From: Enchytraeus crypticus
Lineage: Eukaryota; Annelida; Clitellata; Enchytraeida; Enchytraeidae
DNA length: 64,000 bases
Reading direction: 5' to 3'
Assembly: GCA_905160935.1 (NCBI GenBank)
Contig: CAJHZI010000705.1
Coordinates: 322,501 to 386,500, forward strand
The first letter of the stretch is position 1, and every line of letters starts with the position of its first letter. A model generated the notes under the pieces. That model did not search any database. It saw only the letters and a list, made by a program, of their open reading frames with translations, and was not told where the DNA came from. A program made the position numbers and the translations under genes. Below are positions 61,062 through 64,000 of this stretch, in pieces.

Positions 61062-61442
61062 TTAGGTTACTTTACCATCCTTATTACTAGGTTACTTTAC
61101 CATCCATATTACTAGGTTACTTTACCATCCTTATTACTAGGTTACTTTACCATCCTTATTATTAGGTTACTTTACCATCCTTATTACTAGGTTACTTTAC
61201 CATCCTTATTATTAGGTTACTTTACCATCCTTATTATTAGGTTACTTTACCATCCTTATTATTAGGTTACTTTACCATCCTTATTACTAGGTTACTTTAC
61301 CATCCTTATTATTAGGTTACTTTACCATCCTTATTATTAGGTTACTTTACCATCCTTATTATTAGGTTACTTTACCATCCTTATTATTAGGTTACTTTAC
61401 CATCCTTATTATTAGGTTACTTTACCATCCTTTTTATTAGGT
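61062..61442. repeat. 25-bp minisatellite, about 15 copies
   Basis: Unit TTATTAYTAGGTTACTTTAC CATCC, very homogeneous (C/T variant at one position), so probably recent. Confidence 0.95.
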
Positions 61443-61554
61443 GTATATTCATATAGAAACGCAAATACACAGATGATATATAATGTATATATATTCATAT
61501 ATATAATATATTATATGTATGTTATTTCTATATAAAATTCTATATATCACTCTC

Positions 61555-61745
61555 TCCAGTGGTTTGGCAAGTGGCAGATCCATGGTACATATACAAACTT
61601 GTAGTCTGATTTCACACTGCATGAATTAAGAGCACAACATAGATCACCATGTTATTACCCCCATTATTGCGTATGTCTTATCCATAGTTTGGAAAAGTAC
61701 GCCTTCCTGAAGTGGTTTCCCTTTGCTTTCCTTAGTTCCTGCTAT
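61555..61745 (-). repeat. Repeat family R6 copy
   Basis: GTGGTTTGGCAAGTGGCAGA TCCATGGTACATATACAAAC ... GGTTTCCCTTTGCTTTCCTT. Reverse orientation of 24825-24930. Confidence 0.55.
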
Positions 61746-61797
61746 GTTTTACTATGTTCTTGCGTGCTTGTTCTCTTGTTCAATTCATATATAATGT

Positions 61798-61799
<2 letters not shown>

Positions 61800-61847
<48 letters not shown>

Positions 61848-62065
61848 ACTCTATTTCTTTATTCGCCATCATCAGACAGAAGAAAACAAAACACACTAAT
61901 AAAATAAAAATAAAATATATGGGTCTATATATATATAATATATATAATATATATATATCTTTATATATATTTATATCTAATAAAATAAAAATAAATATAT
62001 ATGGGTCTATATATATATAATATATATAATATATATATATCTTTATATATATTTATATCTATATA

Positions 62066-62136
<71 letters not shown>

Positions 62137-62243
62137 TAAAGAGAGAGAGATGTGTGTGTGCTCTATGTATGTGTGTTCGTGTAGACCATATGAATAAAAC
62201 ATGCATGTGTACGTAATGTGTGTGCATGTATGTACATTAGACA

Positions 62244-62290
<47 letters not shown>

Positions 62291-62300
62291 ATATGTATAC
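61800..62300. repeat. Dense (AT)n/(GA)n/(GT)n simple-repeat block
   Basis: (AT)n at 61803-61845, 62065-62112 and 62246-62284, (GA)n at 62112-62150. A duplicated 85-bp block (TAATAAAATAAAAATAAA ... GGGTCTATATATATATAA) lies at about 61897-61975 and 61978-62060. Confidence 0.9.
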
Positions 62301-62879
62301 TTGTATATATATAAATAGTGTCTTATATAACCGATAAATTTTTTCCATTACAGTTACGGCCTAAAGAGCTAACCGAAGCTCTTGAAATTTACAAGACATA
62401 ACAAATATAATAACACTATTTAAAACAGTAATTATCATCATGATGAAGGCCTAGCCTATCAAATCTCCTGGAAATCTTTTTATTTACGACATTAATAATA
62501 TTAGTAAAAAAAAATAAAATAATAACACTGGTCCCGACCGACTCAGCGGATGCTGCACATTGGTTGATTGCTTTGGGAAAATTGTAACGGAACAATCGGC
62601 TAAGCAACGCAATGTCTTCTTTCTTTGCGCATTCTCTACATTTCACCGCTTTAACGTAGTGTGCTTTCGCAAGGTTTTTTTGAGATGTGAGTTAACGATC
62701 GTGATTTGTGATTTGTGATTTGTGAGGAGTGAGTTGTAATCGTGAGGTCTGATTTCGCGTTTAGCGATTTCGAAGTTTAGCGAGAAATTTGACGATTTCG
62801 AGAAATCCTACCTGTACATAACTCTAGCGAATTCTGGCGGAGCTCTCAAATTAAGAAAAGTAGATAAATATCATAAATT

Positions 62880-63150
62880 GACTTTAGATATGAAGTTGTT
62901 CCGGTGGCCATCAAAACCATGAGCCACATGAATCTCGTGCGAGTTGACTTCATTAATGGCGTAGGCAGACATATTACAGATCAAACCGGCGATAAGCGGG
63001 AGGCATCTTTTCTTTGGCAAAGTCTTTCAATGATTTTTGCGCATATTCAATACTGTCTACTTCAGTAATACTTTTAAGCAAGTCAACGACCGAGTGTAGC
63101 CGGGCGGTGATTCATCTCGCATTGCTTGAATCGTTTTTAAACAACTTTAT
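62880..63150 (+). mobile_element. LINE-3 C-terminal fragment, third copy (broken)
   Basis: GATATGAAGTTGTTCCGGTG ... ACCGGCGATAAGCGGGAGGC ATCTTTTCTTTGGCAAAG ... TGTAGCCGGGCGGTGATTC. Same end as 49195-49590, with frameshifts. Confidence 0.75.
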
Positions 63151-63154
63151 AATA

Positions 63155-63792
63155 TTTGAAATAGTAGAATGTAAGGTAGTTTCGTCTTAGAATAAAGTCA
63201 GGGACGTACTTTCGCGGTTCATATCTCGCTACAGAAAGATCCTCGACGACAGAACGATTTGAGTAAAATTTGTAGAGAAATATCTTAGCTATTTGATTTT
63301 ATAAACTATGCGAGTATCTTACGCACTCAAAAAGTTTCTTCAAATCTCGCAGCAGTTCCTCCGTAAGCCCTCTAATCTACCACTTAAGCATGCTGCTTCT
63401 AAATTATGCAATATTTCTTAACACTCGCGATACATTGATTAAAAATTGCAAAAGTTTTTGATTCACTACTTCTGAAGTTAGAACATTAGAAGATGATATA
63501 GTAAAATTCAAAATTATCTACACTGTAGTGCCTCTCAGATGGAATTCAATAGTGCTTAATCTAGGGTCATGCATGCCATTGGGTACAAATATTTTAAATA
63601 CAGATAATGTTCTAAACCACGCAATATTAAAGTCCACAAATAGTAATACTTTAATAATAGTAAAACTTTAATACTTTTTAATAGTAAAACAAAGTTTAGG
63701 TGCATTTGTGGACAATTCACTAAGTTTTGAGAAGACGTTAATAAAGTAGCTAATAATGCAAATATTGTTTTCTTCTTCCTCTGTCTCTCTAA

Positions 63793-63831
<39 letters not shown>

Positions 63832-64000
63832 TCTCACCATCACACTCAATTGAAGGCGCACCATGTCTGACTTTTAATCAACCTGCAGGCATTTATTTGA
63901 GACGTTGTAATCTCTTCTTTTTCGTTTATTCTTAAAATATTTCATAGCAATTTTCTAGTTCAATTATTTTATATAATATTTCATATAAATTTTCTTTGTC
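63155..64000. other. Right edge, no gene recognised
   Basis: AT-rich with a (CT)n run at about 63793-63828. The minus ORF at 63556-63864 runs through the (CT)n and has no signature. Confidence 0.45.

Noticed and set aside
62416..62646. 76-codon minus ORF beginning MKCRECAKKEDIALLSRLFR
   Set aside because: Plausible-looking start, but no family recognised and the region is repeat-rich; may be part of a LINE but unsupported.

Overview
This window is nuclear DNA of an intron-rich, AT-rich metazoan genome crowded with SINEs, decayed LINEs and minisatellites. The exons encode conserved animal proteins. The repeat families point to an invertebrate, but I cannot name the species. There is no operon, CRISPR array or prokaryotic gene. 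No functional tRNA or rRNA gene was recognised.

Layout. (1) 561-6566, minus strand: the first four coding exons of GLG1 (Golgi apparatus protein 1). The gene runs off the left edge. (2) 6567-16821: intergenic, with a probable GLG1 leader carrying two short upstream ORFs, three unassigned plus-strand coding-like segments (7391-7588, 11472-11691, 11961-12329), several minisatellites and perfect palindromes. (3) 16822-35728, minus strand: a complete REPS1/REPS2-type gene (RalBP1-associated EH-domain protein). I resolved 16 coding exons with matching phases and one more exon is required by phase, giving about 799 codons. (4) 35729-37633: the head-to-head spacer between REPS and MRPS35, containing an inverted pair of SINEs, one nested in a LINE tail. 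(5) 37634-45477, plus strand: MRPS35 (mitochondrial small-subunit ribosomal protein), 9 coding exons, 421 aa. (6) 45478-64000: no host gene found; decayed LINE fragments, SINEs and simple repeats.

The three genes are ordinary housekeeping genes (Golgi sorting, endocytic Ral signalling, mitochondrial translation), and nothing indicates a shared pathway. The exon models rest on reading frame, AG/GT splice sites, phase agreement across every resolved junction and family similarity recalled from knowledge, not on database searches.

Repeat content is organised. At least four tRNA-like SINE families (called A-D here) and at least three LINE lineages recur. Several LINE and SINE 3' ends run straight into (GA)n, (ATC)n or (TTGA)n microsatellites. 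The most unusual signal is at the REPS gene. The 3' end of the exon encoding the start of the second EH domain, together with its splice donor, has been copied about 13 times into the following intron (27735-28715), and a SINE later interrupted the array. Two MRPS35 exons show a similar duplication of the splice acceptor just upstream of the real one.
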